In this document: in pieces, positions 26,216-34,019 of the stretch
Numbering within the stretch: the stretch's first letter is position 1
Layout: each line of letters begins with the position of its first letter
Assembly: GCF_019933235.1 (NCBI RefSeq)
Contig: NZ_CP082945.1
Span: 3,720,001 to 3,784,000 of the forward strand
Length of the DNA: 64,000 nucleotides
DNA from: Streptomyces angustmyceticus
GTDB taxonomy: Bacteria > Actinomycetota > Actinomycetes > Streptomycetales > Streptomycetaceae
Reading direction: 5' to 3'
Notes under the pieces: model-generated
What the model was told of the DNA's origin: nothing
Databases searched by the model: none
The model's input: the letters and a program-made list of their open reading frames with translations, nothing else
Position numbers and translations under genes: made by a program

Positions 26216-27994
26216 CTAGGAACCCGGCAGGGCCTCGGTTCGGTACACCGTCCCGGCGCAGGCGTCCGTGATCTTCGCGTCGGCCACGGCGGGCTCGCCG
26301 GCCTCGGGCGTATGGCTGAGAACGATTCCACCGGACGCGCTGCCGCCTCCGGCACCCTCGTCGCCGCCCGCCTGGCCGCCGCCTCCGCCGTCGCCCGTCG
26401 TCGTGGCCCCGGCGTCCGGGGACTGCCCGGGGTCCTTGGATGCCTCGGGGGTCGGCGAGGGCCCGGGGCTGACGCATCCGGTGGCGCCGCCGCCGGACTT
26501 CGGGATCCAGGCGAACTTGACCTCGTACGCCTCCCCCGGCTTGAGAACCAGCTGGTCAGGGGTGGTGGCCGGGTCGGGCAGGCCGGTGGCCTCGTCACCC
26601 GATGTGTGGTCGACGACGTGGATGCGGTCGGCGTTCGTGGAGCCCTGCGCGACCAGGCCGACAGTGCCGCCGCCGTCGACGGAGCAGGCGGCGCCGGAGG
26701 TGTTGACCACCCGGAACGTGCCGTAGATGCGGCCCGTGGAGTCCGCCGGGTCGACCTTGCTGCTGCCCTGCCCGAGCTGGTCGCGCCCGCAGACCGGCGA
26801 GGTGACGTCCATGGTCTCGTCCGGGGCGGGCGTGCCGTCGCCCGCCCCGGGGCCCACACCGCCCTTCCCCTTGGCCTTGCCCGGGCCCTCCGGCTTGCCC
26901 TCGCCCGGCGTCTCGCCGCCCTTCCGGGTGGGCCGCGGGCCGGCCTGCTCGGTGCCCTCGCCGTGCATGCCGCCGGTGCCGCCCTGGGCGCGCTGGTTGC
27001 TCGCCGCGTTGGCGGCGCGTTCCTCGGAGCTGTCGCTGAGGTTCACCACGTGGACCATGGCGGGGATGGAGGTGCCGCCGAGGAGCAGCGCGGCGGCCAC
27101 GCCCAGGACGGCGTGCCGACGGCGCTGGCGTCGGGCGGGCACCGCGCGGCGCAGCTGGTCCAGCGCGTCCGGCGAGGGTTCGAGGTCGCTCACGCGGGAC
27201 TGCAGCAGCCGCCTCAGGTCGTCCTCGTCGCCGAAGCCGCCGGTGGGGTGGCTGCGCCCGGGGCCGTCGCCCCCGTCGCCACCGCCGAAGGCGGCACCGG
27301 CCGGAACCTCGCTGCCGTACGCGTGACCGCCGGACCCTTCGCCCTGGCCACCGGGCTCCTGCCCACCACCGCCGGGCTCCTGCTCGCCTCCGCCGGACGC
27401 CTGCTCCGTACCGCCAGGCGCCCGCTCCGTACCACCAGCCCCTGCCGCCCCGACACCGATGTCATCGCCGCTGCCGGAATTTTGGCCGGTTTTCGCTGCC
27501 CGCCCGCTCGGTTCGCCCGCTCGGCGGTCTCCGCGCGGCTCGCCTCCCGGGTGCTCGTGTGCCTCACGCGCCGCATACGTGTCGTGCGCCGCTTCGCCGG
27601 GCGCGTCACGGGCTCCGGCCGTGTCGTGGCGACGGCCGTACGGGGCGGTCTCGTGCTCCGCGGGGAGCGGGTCGGGCCCGTCGCCGCGTGCGCCGCTCTG
27701 GTTCATCGGGTGGATCGCATTGCTCAGGTCGCCGGCCCGGCCCGGGGCGGCCGGCCTGCTCTGGGTGTTCGGGATGTTCGGAGTGATCAGGGTGTTCAGG
27801 GTGTTGGACGTGATCGGGGTGTTCGAGGTGATCGGGTTGTTCGGGTGGAGCGGACCGCTCGACGTGCCCGGAAGGCCGGAACGGCCCGGACGGCCCAGGT
27901 GGTTCGGGTGGTCCGGGCGGTGCCCCGGGCGGTCCGCCGCGGACGGTCCGCGCGCGTCGAACGGGTCGTACCGGCCAAACGCTGTGCCACTCAT
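26216..27994 (-). CDS. Membrane protein partner of the SigE-family sigma factor (putative anti-sigma-like)
   Basis: A 592-aa protein. Residues 1-270 are long, disordered, and Gly/Pro/Asn/Glu-rich, including an ITSNTPITSNT-type repeat. A short charged motif (DEDDLRRLLQSRVSDLEPSPDALDQLRRAVPARRQRRR) precedes a single TM (HAVLGVAAALLLGGTSIPAMV). The extracellular part carries another linker and a Cys-containing beta domain (SPVCGRDQLG, NTSGAACSVDGGG, ATGCVSPGPS). Start ATG overlaps the sigma factor stop as ATGA, so the two are translationally coupled. Topology and coupling suggest it controls the sigma factor, but no classical zinc anti-sigma motif is present. Confidence 0.75.
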   Translation of the reverse strand: MSGTAFGRYDPFDARGPSAADRPGHRPDHPNHLGRPGRSGLPGTSSGPLHPNNPITSNTPITSNTLNTLITPNIPNTQSRPAAPGRAGDLSNAIHPMNQSGARGDGPDPLPAEHETAPYGRRHDTAGARDAPGEAAHDTYAAREAHEHPGGEPRGDRRAGEPSGRAAKTGQNSGSGDDIGVGAAGAGGTERAPGGTEQASGGGEQEPGGGGQEPGGQGEGSGGHAYGSEVPAGAAFGGGDGGDGPGRSHPTGGFGDEDDLRRLLQSRVSDLEPSPDALDQLRRAVPARRQRRRHAVLGVAAALLLGGTSIPAMVHVVNLSDSSEERAANAASNQRAQGGTGGMHGEGTEQAGPRPTRKGGETPGEGKPEGPGKAKGKGGVGPGAGDGTPAPDETMDVTSPVCGRDQLGQGSSKVDPADSTGRIYGTFRVVNTSGAACSVDGGGTVGLVAQGSTNADRIHVVDHTSGDEATGLPDPATTPDQLVLKPGEAYEVKFAWIPKSGGGATGCVSPGPSPTPEASKDPGQSPDAGATTTGDGGGGGQAGGDEGAGGGSASGGIVLSHTPEAGEPAVADAKITDACAGTVYRTEALPGS

Positions 27995-28566
27995 GCCGGA
28001 GCCTCCATCGCGACGCGCAGCGCCGCGATGCCCCGCGACCCGTAGGCCTTGACGGAGCCGAGCGATATGCCCAGCGTCTGCGCCACCTGTGCCTCGGTCA
28101 TATCGGCGAAGTAACGCAGCACCAGCACCTCGCGCTGCCGGCGCTGCAGCCCGCGCATCGCCTTGATCAACTGGTCGCGTTCCAGCAGGTCGTAGGCGCC
28201 CTCCTCGGCGCTCGCCATGTCGGGCATCGGCTTGGAGAGCAGCTTGAGCCCGAGGATGCGGCGACGCAGCGCGGAGCGCGAGAGGTTGACGACCGTCTGC
28301 CGGAGGTAGGCGAGGGTCTTCTCGGGTTCCCGCACCCGTCCGCGCGCGGAGTGCACGCGGATGAAGGCTTCCTGGACGACGTCCTCGCAGGAGGCGGTGT
28401 CGTCGAGGAGCAGCGCGGCGAGACCGAGCAGGGAGCGGTAGTGCGCCCGGTAGGTCTCGGTGAGGTGGTCGACTGTGGTGCCCGCTGCCATCGCGTCGTC
28501 AGTGTCCCCACGCTGCGGAGGGATCTGTGCGGGACGCGTGGTGGGCCAGGGCGCGATCACTGGCAT
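27991..28566 (-). CDS. SigE-family RNA polymerase sigma factor (ECF-like)
   Basis: A 191-aa sigma-70 family protein of group 4 size. Region 2 reads YRAHYRSLLGLAALLLDDTASCEDVVQEAFIRV (residues about 40-75). Region 4 reads LQRRQREVLVLRYFADMTEAQVAQTLGISLGSVKAYGSRGI, with a clear HTH. The start is uncertain: ATG 28566 gives a 25-residue Pro/Arg leader, while ATG 28491 would begin just before the conserved TTVDHLTETYRAHY. Neither has an ideal ribosome-binding site. It is coupled to the membrane protein that follows. Confidence 0.9.
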   Translation of the reverse strand: MPVIAPWPTTRPAQIPPQRGDTDDAMAAGTTVDHLTETYRAHYRSLLGLAALLLDDTASCEDVVQEAFIRVHSARGRVREPEKTLAYLRQTVVNLSRSALRRRILGLKLLSKPMPDMASAEEGAYDLLERDQLIKAMRGLQRRQREVLVLRYFADMTEAQVAQTLGISLGSVKAYGSRGIAALRVAMEAPA

Positions 28567-29262
28567 GCCCCCGGGCGCAAGGGGGCGCGGCGGGCGCACT
28601 GTTGCGCCAGCGGCCCCTGCCGGGGCGATGGTGAATCCGAGTACCTCTGCCACGCTTGTTGGACACGCTTCCCCCTGTAAGGGTTGTACGCGCAAGGCAC
28701 CGCTTTTGACGATGCATCCAATGCCCTCATGCGTACCAGCTCTTCCTGAATGCCCTGATTACCCCGACGCGAATTCCCCGGCAGCCGGGGCCCCACCCTG
28801 CGGCCCGTGGACATCCCGGGCCACCCCTGAGGGCGGCCACAAAGACGCTCCCCGCCCAACTGCCGGTTGCAGTGCGGCGGGGAGTGAATGGTCGAACAGG
28901 TCGTCAGCCCAGCTCAAGGGACTCAGTCCGACGATCCGCTCACAGAATCTTCACACGCCCCACAAAGTATCTCCCAGGCGATCGCCACAGGAGACCGATC
29001 CCGCCAAGTCGCCCCGCGGGAGAGGGCCGAACCCCGCATCAGCATCCCGGAAACGGACGCACCGGAGAGCCGGAATCGACATCCCGGCCGGACGGAGGAG
29101 AGGGCCCGCAGCACCATTCCGGCCAGGCACGCCGGAGCCCCCGCAAGAACGCTCGGGCCGGACACGCGGGAGACAGAGCACCCACGCCGCATCCCCCAGC
29201 CCTCCCGGAGCCACCCCGGCGGCCGCTGCCCCGACAGCCCCTCCCGCAGCCCCCGGCGCCCG
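28567..29262. other. Long intergenic region between asd and the sigma gene
   Basis: No gene is credible on either strand over about 700 bp. It separates the end of the ask-asd operon from the sigma factor operon, both leftward, so it should hold the sigma operon promoter (an AT-richer patch near 28670-28760) and an asd terminator. I could not single out a clear consensus or hairpin. Confidence 0.5.
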
Positions 29263-30378
29263 CTACCCCCGGAGTTCCCCCGCCACCAGCTCCCCCACCT
29301 GTGCCGTGTTCAGGGCCGCTCCCTTGCGCAGGTTGTCCCCGCACACGAAGAACTCCAGCGCCCGCGGGTCGTCCAGCGAGCGCCGCACCCGTCCGACCCA
29401 GGTGGGATCCGTGCCGACGACATCGGCGGGGGTCGGGTACTCCCCCTCGGCCGGGTCGTCAGTGAGGACGACGCCGGGGGCGGCGGCGAGGATCTCGTGC
29501 GCGCCGGCGACCGTGACCTCGTTCTCGAACCGGGCGTGCACGGTCAGGGAGTGCGTGGTGATCACCGGCACCCGTACACAGGTCGCGGTGACCGGCAGGT
29601 CCGGCATCCCGAGGATCTTGCGGGACTCGTTGCGGATCTTGAGTTCCTCGGAGGACCAGCCGTCCTCCTGGAGCGAGCCGGCCCAGGGCACGACGTTGAG
29701 GGCGATCGGCGCCGGGAAGGGGCCCAGCGTGTCCCCGACGGCCCGCCGCACGTCACCGGGCGCGCACCCCAGCTCCGTGCCGGACACCGCGGACAGCTGC
29801 GCGCGCAGGGTGTCGACGCCGGCCTTCCCCGTCCCGGAGACGGCCTGGTACGAGGAGACGATCAGCTCGCTCACGCCGTACTCGGCGTGCAGCGCACCCA
29901 GCGCGACGATCATCGAGAGCGTCGTGCAGTTCGGGTTGGCGATGATGCCGCGCGGGCGCACCCGCGCGGTGTGCGCGTTGATCTCGGGCACGACGAGCGG
30001 CACGTCCGGGTCCATCCGGAACGCGCCGGAGTTGTCCACGACCACCGCGCCCTTGGACACCGCGACCGGCGCCCACTGCGCGGAGACCTCGTCGGGGACG
30101 TCGAACATCGCGACGTCGATGCCGTCGAAGGCCTCCTCGCTCAGCGCGACGACCTCGACCTGCTCGCCCCGCACGGTCAGCTTGCGGCCGGCCGAGCGGG
30201 GAGAGGCGATCAGCCGGATCTCGCCCCAGATGTCGGCCCGCTCGGACAGGATGCCGAGCAGGACCGAGCCGACGGCGCCGGTGGCGCCGACGACGGCGAG
30301 ATGCGGCTTGGCGGCCGTACGGGCGTCCGCCCACGCCGTGTCAGCGAGGGACGGACGGCCCGCCTCGGCCGGAATCAT
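29263..30378 (-). CDS. asd: Aspartate-semialdehyde dehydrogenase
   Basis: A 371-aa NADPH-dependent enzyme converting aspartyl phosphate to aspartate semialdehyde, the branch point to lysine/diaminopimelate, threonine, methionine and isoleucine. The Rossmann motif is VVGATGAVGSVLL, the active site is IANPNCTTL with Cys151, and the substrate region includes SSYQAVSGTGKAG. The C-terminal ends LRKGAALNTAQVGELVAGEL. It starts within the stop of ask (ATGA), so ask and asd are coupled. The first 25 residues are a non-conserved extension common in Streptomyces. Confidence 0.97.
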   Translation of the reverse strand: MIPAEAGRPSLADTAWADARTAAKPHLAVVGATGAVGSVLLGILSERADIWGEIRLIASPRSAGRKLTVRGEQVEVVALSEEAFDGIDVAMFDVPDEVSAQWAPVAVSKGAVVVDNSGAFRMDPDVPLVVPEINAHTARVRPRGIIANPNCTTLSMIVALGALHAEYGVSELIVSSYQAVSGTGKAGVDTLRAQLSAVSGTELGCAPGDVRRAVGDTLGPFPAPIALNVVPWAGSLQEDGWSSEELKIRNESRKILGMPDLPVTATCVRVPVITTHSLTVHARFENEVTVAGAHEILAAAPGVVLTDDPAEGEYPTPADVVGTDPTWVGRVRRSLDDPRALEFFVCGDNLRKGAALNTAQVGELVAGELRG

Positions 30379-30896
30379 CGGCCGGTGCCTCCATAGACCA
30401 CGGCCTCGTCGCTGTCGGTGTCGAGACCGAAGGCGGTGTGCACGGCGCGCACGGCCTCGTTGACGTCGTCGGCGCGGGTGACGACCGAGATGCGGATCTC
30501 GGAGGTCGAGATGAGCTCGATGTTCACGCCGGCGTTCGACAGCGCCTCGAAGAACGTCGCCGTGACACCCGGGTTGGTCTTCATGCCCGCGCCGACCAGC
30601 GAGATCTTGGCGATCTGGTCGTCGTAGCGCAGCGAGTCGAAGCCGACCGCGGTACGGGTCCGCTCCAGGGCCGCGACGGCCTTGCGGCCCTCGGCCTTGG
30701 GCAGCGTGAAGGAGATGTCGGTCAGACCGGTCGACGCGGCGGACACGTTCTGCACGACCATGTCGATGTTGACCTCGGAGTCCGCGATCGCACGGAAGAT
30801 GCGCGCGGCCTCGCCCGGCTTGTCCGGGACTCCGACGACCGTGACCTTCGCCTCGGAGGTGTCATGTGCGACGCCCGAGATGATTGCCTGCTCCAT
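30375..30896 (-). CDS. Probable in-frame beta subunit of aspartate kinase
   Basis: A 173-aa product beginning MEQAIISGVAHD, translated from an internal start in ask with its own Shine-Dalgarno (AAGGGGA, 7 nt away). It contains only the two ACT domains. Overlapping alpha/beta subunits are established for actinobacterial and Bacillus lysine-sensitive aspartokinases; its use here is inferred. Confidence 0.65.
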   Translation of the reverse strand: MEQAIISGVAHDTSEAKVTVVGVPDKPGEAARIFRAIADSEVNIDMVVQNVSAASTGLTDISFTLPKAEGRKAVAALERTRTAVGFDSLRYDDQIAKISLVGAGMKTNPGVTATFFEALSNAGVNIELISTSEIRISVVTRADDVNEAVRAVHTAFGLDTDSDEAVVYGGTGR

Positions 30897-31646
30897 CGGC
30901 TGGTCCCCTTGCGGTTCGTTGCTGACCCACGTGCCCTTCAGCCCCGAGAACGAGGAGCGGACGTGGATCGGGATGTTGTAACGGCGTGCGTACTCGACGC
31001 AACGGTGCAGCAGCACCTTGGATCCGGAGCTGGCCAGCTCCAGCATGTCCTCGAAGGAGATCCAGTCGATCTTCCGGGCCTTCTTCACGACCCGGGGGTC
31101 GGCGGTGAAGACACCGTCCACATCGGTGTAGATCTCACAGACGTCGGCGTCCAGGGCCGCCGCCAGCGCGACGGCGGTCGTGTCCGACCCACCGCGCCCC
31201 AGCGTCGTGATGTCCTTCTTGTCCTGGGACACGCCCTGGAATCCGGCGACGATGGCGATGTTGCCCTCGTCGACGGAGGTCTTGATGCGGCCCGGCGTGA
31301 CGTCGATGATCCGTGCCTTGTTGTGCACGGAATCCGTGATGACGCCGGCCTGGCTGCCCGTGAAGGACTGCGCCTCATGGCCGAGGTTTTTGATCGCCAT
31401 CGCCAGCAGGGCCATGGAGATCCGCTCTCCGGCGGTCAGCAGCATGTCGAACTCGCGCCCCGACGGGATCGGGGACACTTCCTGCGCGAGATCGATCAGC
31501 TCGTCCGTCGTGTCGCCCATCGCCGAAACCACCACGACAACCTGGTTGCCGTTCTTCTTGGCTTCGACGACTCGCTTGGCAACGCGCTTGATGCCCTCGG
31601 CATCCGCAACGGATGAGCCGCCGTACTTCTGCACGACAAGGCCCAC
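30375..31646 (-). CDS. ask: Aspartate kinase
   Basis: A 423-aa enzyme phosphorylating aspartate, the committed step of the aspartate pathway. Motifs: VVQKYGGSSVADAEGI, VVSAMGDTTDELI, GRGGSDTTAVALAAAL, and two C-terminal ACT domains (VTVVGVPDKPGEAARIF and ISLVGAGMKTNPGV) that mediate feedback by lysine and threonine. The GTG at 31646 has GAGGAG upstream. An internal ATG at 30896 preceded by AAGGGGA at a 7-nt spacing would give a separate regulatory beta subunit. Confidence 0.97.
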   Translation of the reverse strand: MGLVVQKYGGSSVADAEGIKRVAKRVVEAKKNGNQVVVVVSAMGDTTDELIDLAQEVSPIPSGREFDMLLTAGERISMALLAMAIKNLGHEAQSFTGSQAGVITDSVHNKARIIDVTPGRIKTSVDEGNIAIVAGFQGVSQDKKDITTLGRGGSDTTAVALAAALDADVCEIYTDVDGVFTADPRVVKKARKIDWISFEDMLELASSGSKVLLHRCVEYARRYNIPIHVRSSFSGLKGTWVSNEPQGDQPMEQAIISGVAHDTSEAKVTVVGVPDKPGEAARIFRAIADSEVNIDMVVQNVSAASTGLTDISFTLPKAEGRKAVAALERTRTAVGFDSLRYDDQIAKISLVGAGMKTNPGVTATFFEALSNAGVNIELISTSEIRISVVTRADDVNEAVRAVHTAFGLDTDSDEAVVYGGTGR

Positions 31647-32183
31647 GTGCGCTCCTCGCAACTGTCTCTTCGGGAGTTTCCTCCCGGACCCCCGGAAATG
31701 GGGGTACTGCGGTCGGCTCAGTCTAACGAGCAAGCGGAGTCCGCCCTGCTGATACCACATCGTGAGACGTGAGACTCACTGGTTGATCACGGGTTCTCAC
31801 CATGATCACCTGTCCCGTGGGTTTCACGTCCCGAGGCGGTTCCACAAGGCGCACCGTTGCGCCTGCCCGGCGAGCACATGCCCGCTCCTGGGCGGTACAC
31901 ACGAAAACGTAACCCAGGTCACAAGGTCCGGGCGCGGCGAGAGGCCCACGGGGCGGACGGCGCGGGTGCGTCGCGTCGCGCGGGATGACGGCGCGCGAGG
32001 GGCGCGTCACAGGGGCCGTCAGCGCGCGGACGAGCGCATCGCGGCACGTGGCAGCACGCGGACGAGCACACCCGGCGAGGGCGGCGCACAGATACGGTCA
32101 CACGCCCCGCGGCAGCGGTTCGGGCAGCAGCGTCCGGGCCCACGAAGCGGACGGCCCACGGCGCACCGCGGCCGGCCCGCCGC
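31647..32183. other. Intergenic region upstream of ask
   Basis: No credible gene. The proximal 150 bp is comparatively AT-rich with repeated TCTCAC-type words, consistent with the ask promoter. The distal part is GC-rich and follows the stop of the DUF5063 gene. Confidence 0.45.
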
Positions 32184-32846
32184 TCACACCCGGCGCAGCC
32201 CCAGGGGCGCGGCGATCTCCGCCGCCATGACCCGGCCGGCCTCCTCGGCGAGGCGGTCCTCGTCGCCGGTGACGCCGCTGTCGGTGTCCAGGCCGTCCAG
32301 CTCGACGAGCGGCTGGTCGAGGCGGACGTGGGCGACCAGCGACTGCAACGCGCGCAGGGCGGCCGAGGCGGTCGGGCCCCAGTTGGACAGGTAGGAGAAC
32401 TGCCACCACCACAGGGCCTCGCTGACCCGGCCCGCCCGGTAGTGCGCCAGTCCGTGCCGCAGGTCGGTGATGATGTCGGCCAGGTCGTCGGAGATGCGGC
32501 TGGCGACCGGCTCGCTGCGCGGTACGTACGGGTCGAAGACCTCGGAGTAGACGTCCACCGGGTCGAGCAGGTTCGCGAAGCGCTCGCGGAGCTCGTCGAC
32601 GTCCGGCTCCGGGCCGGTGTCGGGCTCGTACCGCTCGTCGGGGACGAAGTCCTCGTGGGCGCCCAGGCGGCCGCCGGTGAGCAGCAGCTGGGAGATCTCC
32701 AGCAGCAGGAAGGGAACCGCGCTGTCCGGCTCGTCGCCCTTGGCGACCTCGGTCACCGCGACGATGAAACTCTCGACCGAGTCGGAGATCGATACGGCGA
32801 AGTCGTCCGGGTCCTGGGTCGCGTTGTGCAGCGTGGCATCAGACAT
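32184..32846 (-). CDS. DUF5063 domain-containing protein
   Basis: A 220-aa soluble acidic protein. The pattern FAVSISDSVESFIVAVTEVA, FLLLEISQLLLTGGRLGA and VSEALWWWQFSYLSNWG matches the actinobacterial DUF5063 family found next to recR. Function unknown. Its ATG lies 8 nt inside the end of recR, so the two are co-translated. Confidence 0.85.
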   Translation of the reverse strand: MSDATLHNATQDPDDFAVSISDSVESFIVAVTEVAKGDEPDSAVPFLLLEISQLLLTGGRLGAHEDFVPDERYEPDTGPEPDVDELRERFANLLDPVDVYSEVFDPYVPRSEPVASRISDDLADIITDLRHGLAHYRAGRVSEALWWWQFSYLSNWGPTASAALRALQSLVAHVRLDQPLVELDGLDTDSGVTGDEDRLAEEAGRVMAAEIAAPLGLRRV

Positions 32847-33438
32847 CGAGAAGTCTCCTCCCTTCGAAGGCCCGCCCGAGCGTGACCTCGTCCGCGTACT
32901 CCAGATCGCCGCCGACCGGCAGACCGCTCGCCAGTCGCGTCACCTTCAGGCCCATGGGTTTGATCATGCGCGCCAGATACGTGGCCGTGGCCTCGCCCTC
33001 GAGATTCGGGTCGGTGGCCAAAATCAGCTCGGTGACGGTGCCGTCCGCGAGCCTGGCCAGCAGTTCCCTGATCCGCAGGTCGTCCGGGCCCACGCCCTCG
33101 ATCGGACTGATCGCCCCGCCGAGGACGTGGTAGCGGCCGCGGAACTCACGCGTCCGCTCGATCGCCACGACGTCCTTGGGCTCCTCCACGACGCAGATGA
33201 CCGCCGGATCACGCCTCGGATCCAGGCAGACCCGGCACTGCTCCTCCTGCGCCACATTGCCGCAGGTGCCGCAGAACCGGACCTTCGCCTTGACCTCCAT
33301 CAGCGCGTTCGCGAGCCGGCGGACATCGGTCGGCTCGGCCTGAAGAATGTGAAAGGCGATCCGCTGCGCGCTCTTGGGACCGACGCCGGGCAGTCTGCCC
33401 AACTCGTCGATCAGGTCCTGGACCACGCCTTCGTACAC
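32839..33438 (-). CDS. recR: Recombination mediator protein RecR
   Basis: A 199-aa protein of the RecFOR pathway that helps load RecA at gapped DNA. Helix-hairpin-helix LPGVGPKSAQRIAFHIL, a four-Cys zinc finger (CGTCGNVAQEEQCRVC) and a Toprim domain (VVEEPKDVVAIERT, ATDPNLEGEATA) are complete. GTG start. It is located in the conserved order dnaX - ybaB - recR read leftward. Confidence 0.97.
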   Translation of the reverse strand: MYEGVVQDLIDELGRLPGVGPKSAQRIAFHILQAEPTDVRRLANALMEVKAKVRFCGTCGNVAQEEQCRVCLDPRRDPAVICVVEEPKDVVAIERTREFRGRYHVLGGAISPIEGVGPDDLRIRELLARLADGTVTELILATDPNLEGEATATYLARMIKPMGLKVTRLASGLPVGGDLEYADEVTLGRAFEGRRLLDV

Positions 33439-33489
33439 GGAACGTCTTCTTTCTCTTCTGCCGTGGTGCGTACGCTAGTTGGCTACTCC

Positions 33490-33840
33490 TCAGAAGGGGA
33501 GACCCGGGATTCCGCCACCGCCCAGACCCTGGGCGAGCGGGCCGAGCTTCTGCTGCTGGAGCTGCTGGGCACTGGCGTTGGCGTCCCGGACCGCCGCCAG
33601 CACGAGGTCGGCGATCGTCTCGGCGGTCTCCTCCGCCGAGTCGGTGTCCACCGCCTTGGGGTCGATGACCAGGCTCTGGAGCTCACCGGAGCCGGTCACC
33701 GTCGCCTTGACCAGACCGCCGCCCGCGGAACCCTCGACGGGCGTCTCCGCCAGCTCCTGCTGGGCGGCCGCGAGGTCCTGCTGCATCTTCTGGGCCTGCT
33801 GGAGCAGCTGCTGCATATTGGGCTGACCACCGGGGATCAC
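33490..33840 (-). CDS. YbaB/EbfC family nucleoid-associated protein
   Basis: A 116-aa DNA-binding protein. It starts MIPGGQPNMQQLLQQAQKMQ and contains the family core VKATVTGSGELQSLVIDPKAVD and LVLAAVRDANASAQQL. A Gly-rich C-terminus (GLGGGGIPGLPF) is usual. The GTG at 33840 has AGGAG 8 nt upstream. The gene lies between dnaX and recR as in most bacteria. Confidence 0.93.
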   Translation of the reverse strand: MIPGGQPNMQQLLQQAQKMQQDLAAAQQELAETPVEGSAGGGLVKATVTGSGELQSLVIDPKAVDTDSAEETAETIADLVLAAVRDANASAQQLQQQKLGPLAQGLGGGGIPGLPF

Positions 33841-34019
33841 GACGTGACTCCTGCCATACGACAACGATTGGTGCGGTAGCCCGAGCCTACGTGTTTCACC
33901 GGCCCGGCGCCCTACGCCGGAGGGAGGAGCACGGGTGTACGTCCGGTGTACGCGCGCTTACCGTTCCGCCCCTCTCACGGCCCGGCCGACGCGCCGCCTA
34001 CGCGGTGTCGAGGCGCCCG

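Noticed and set aside
24872..28045. Open frame of over 1000 codons on the + strand
   Set aside because: It crosses the SURF1 and sigma-partner genes antisense and has only low-complexity Arg/Gly/Val sequence.
31647..32183. Lysine riboswitch upstream of ask
   Set aside because: I could not find the conserved lysine-box helices; Streptomyces ask is known to be feedback-controlled through ACT domains.
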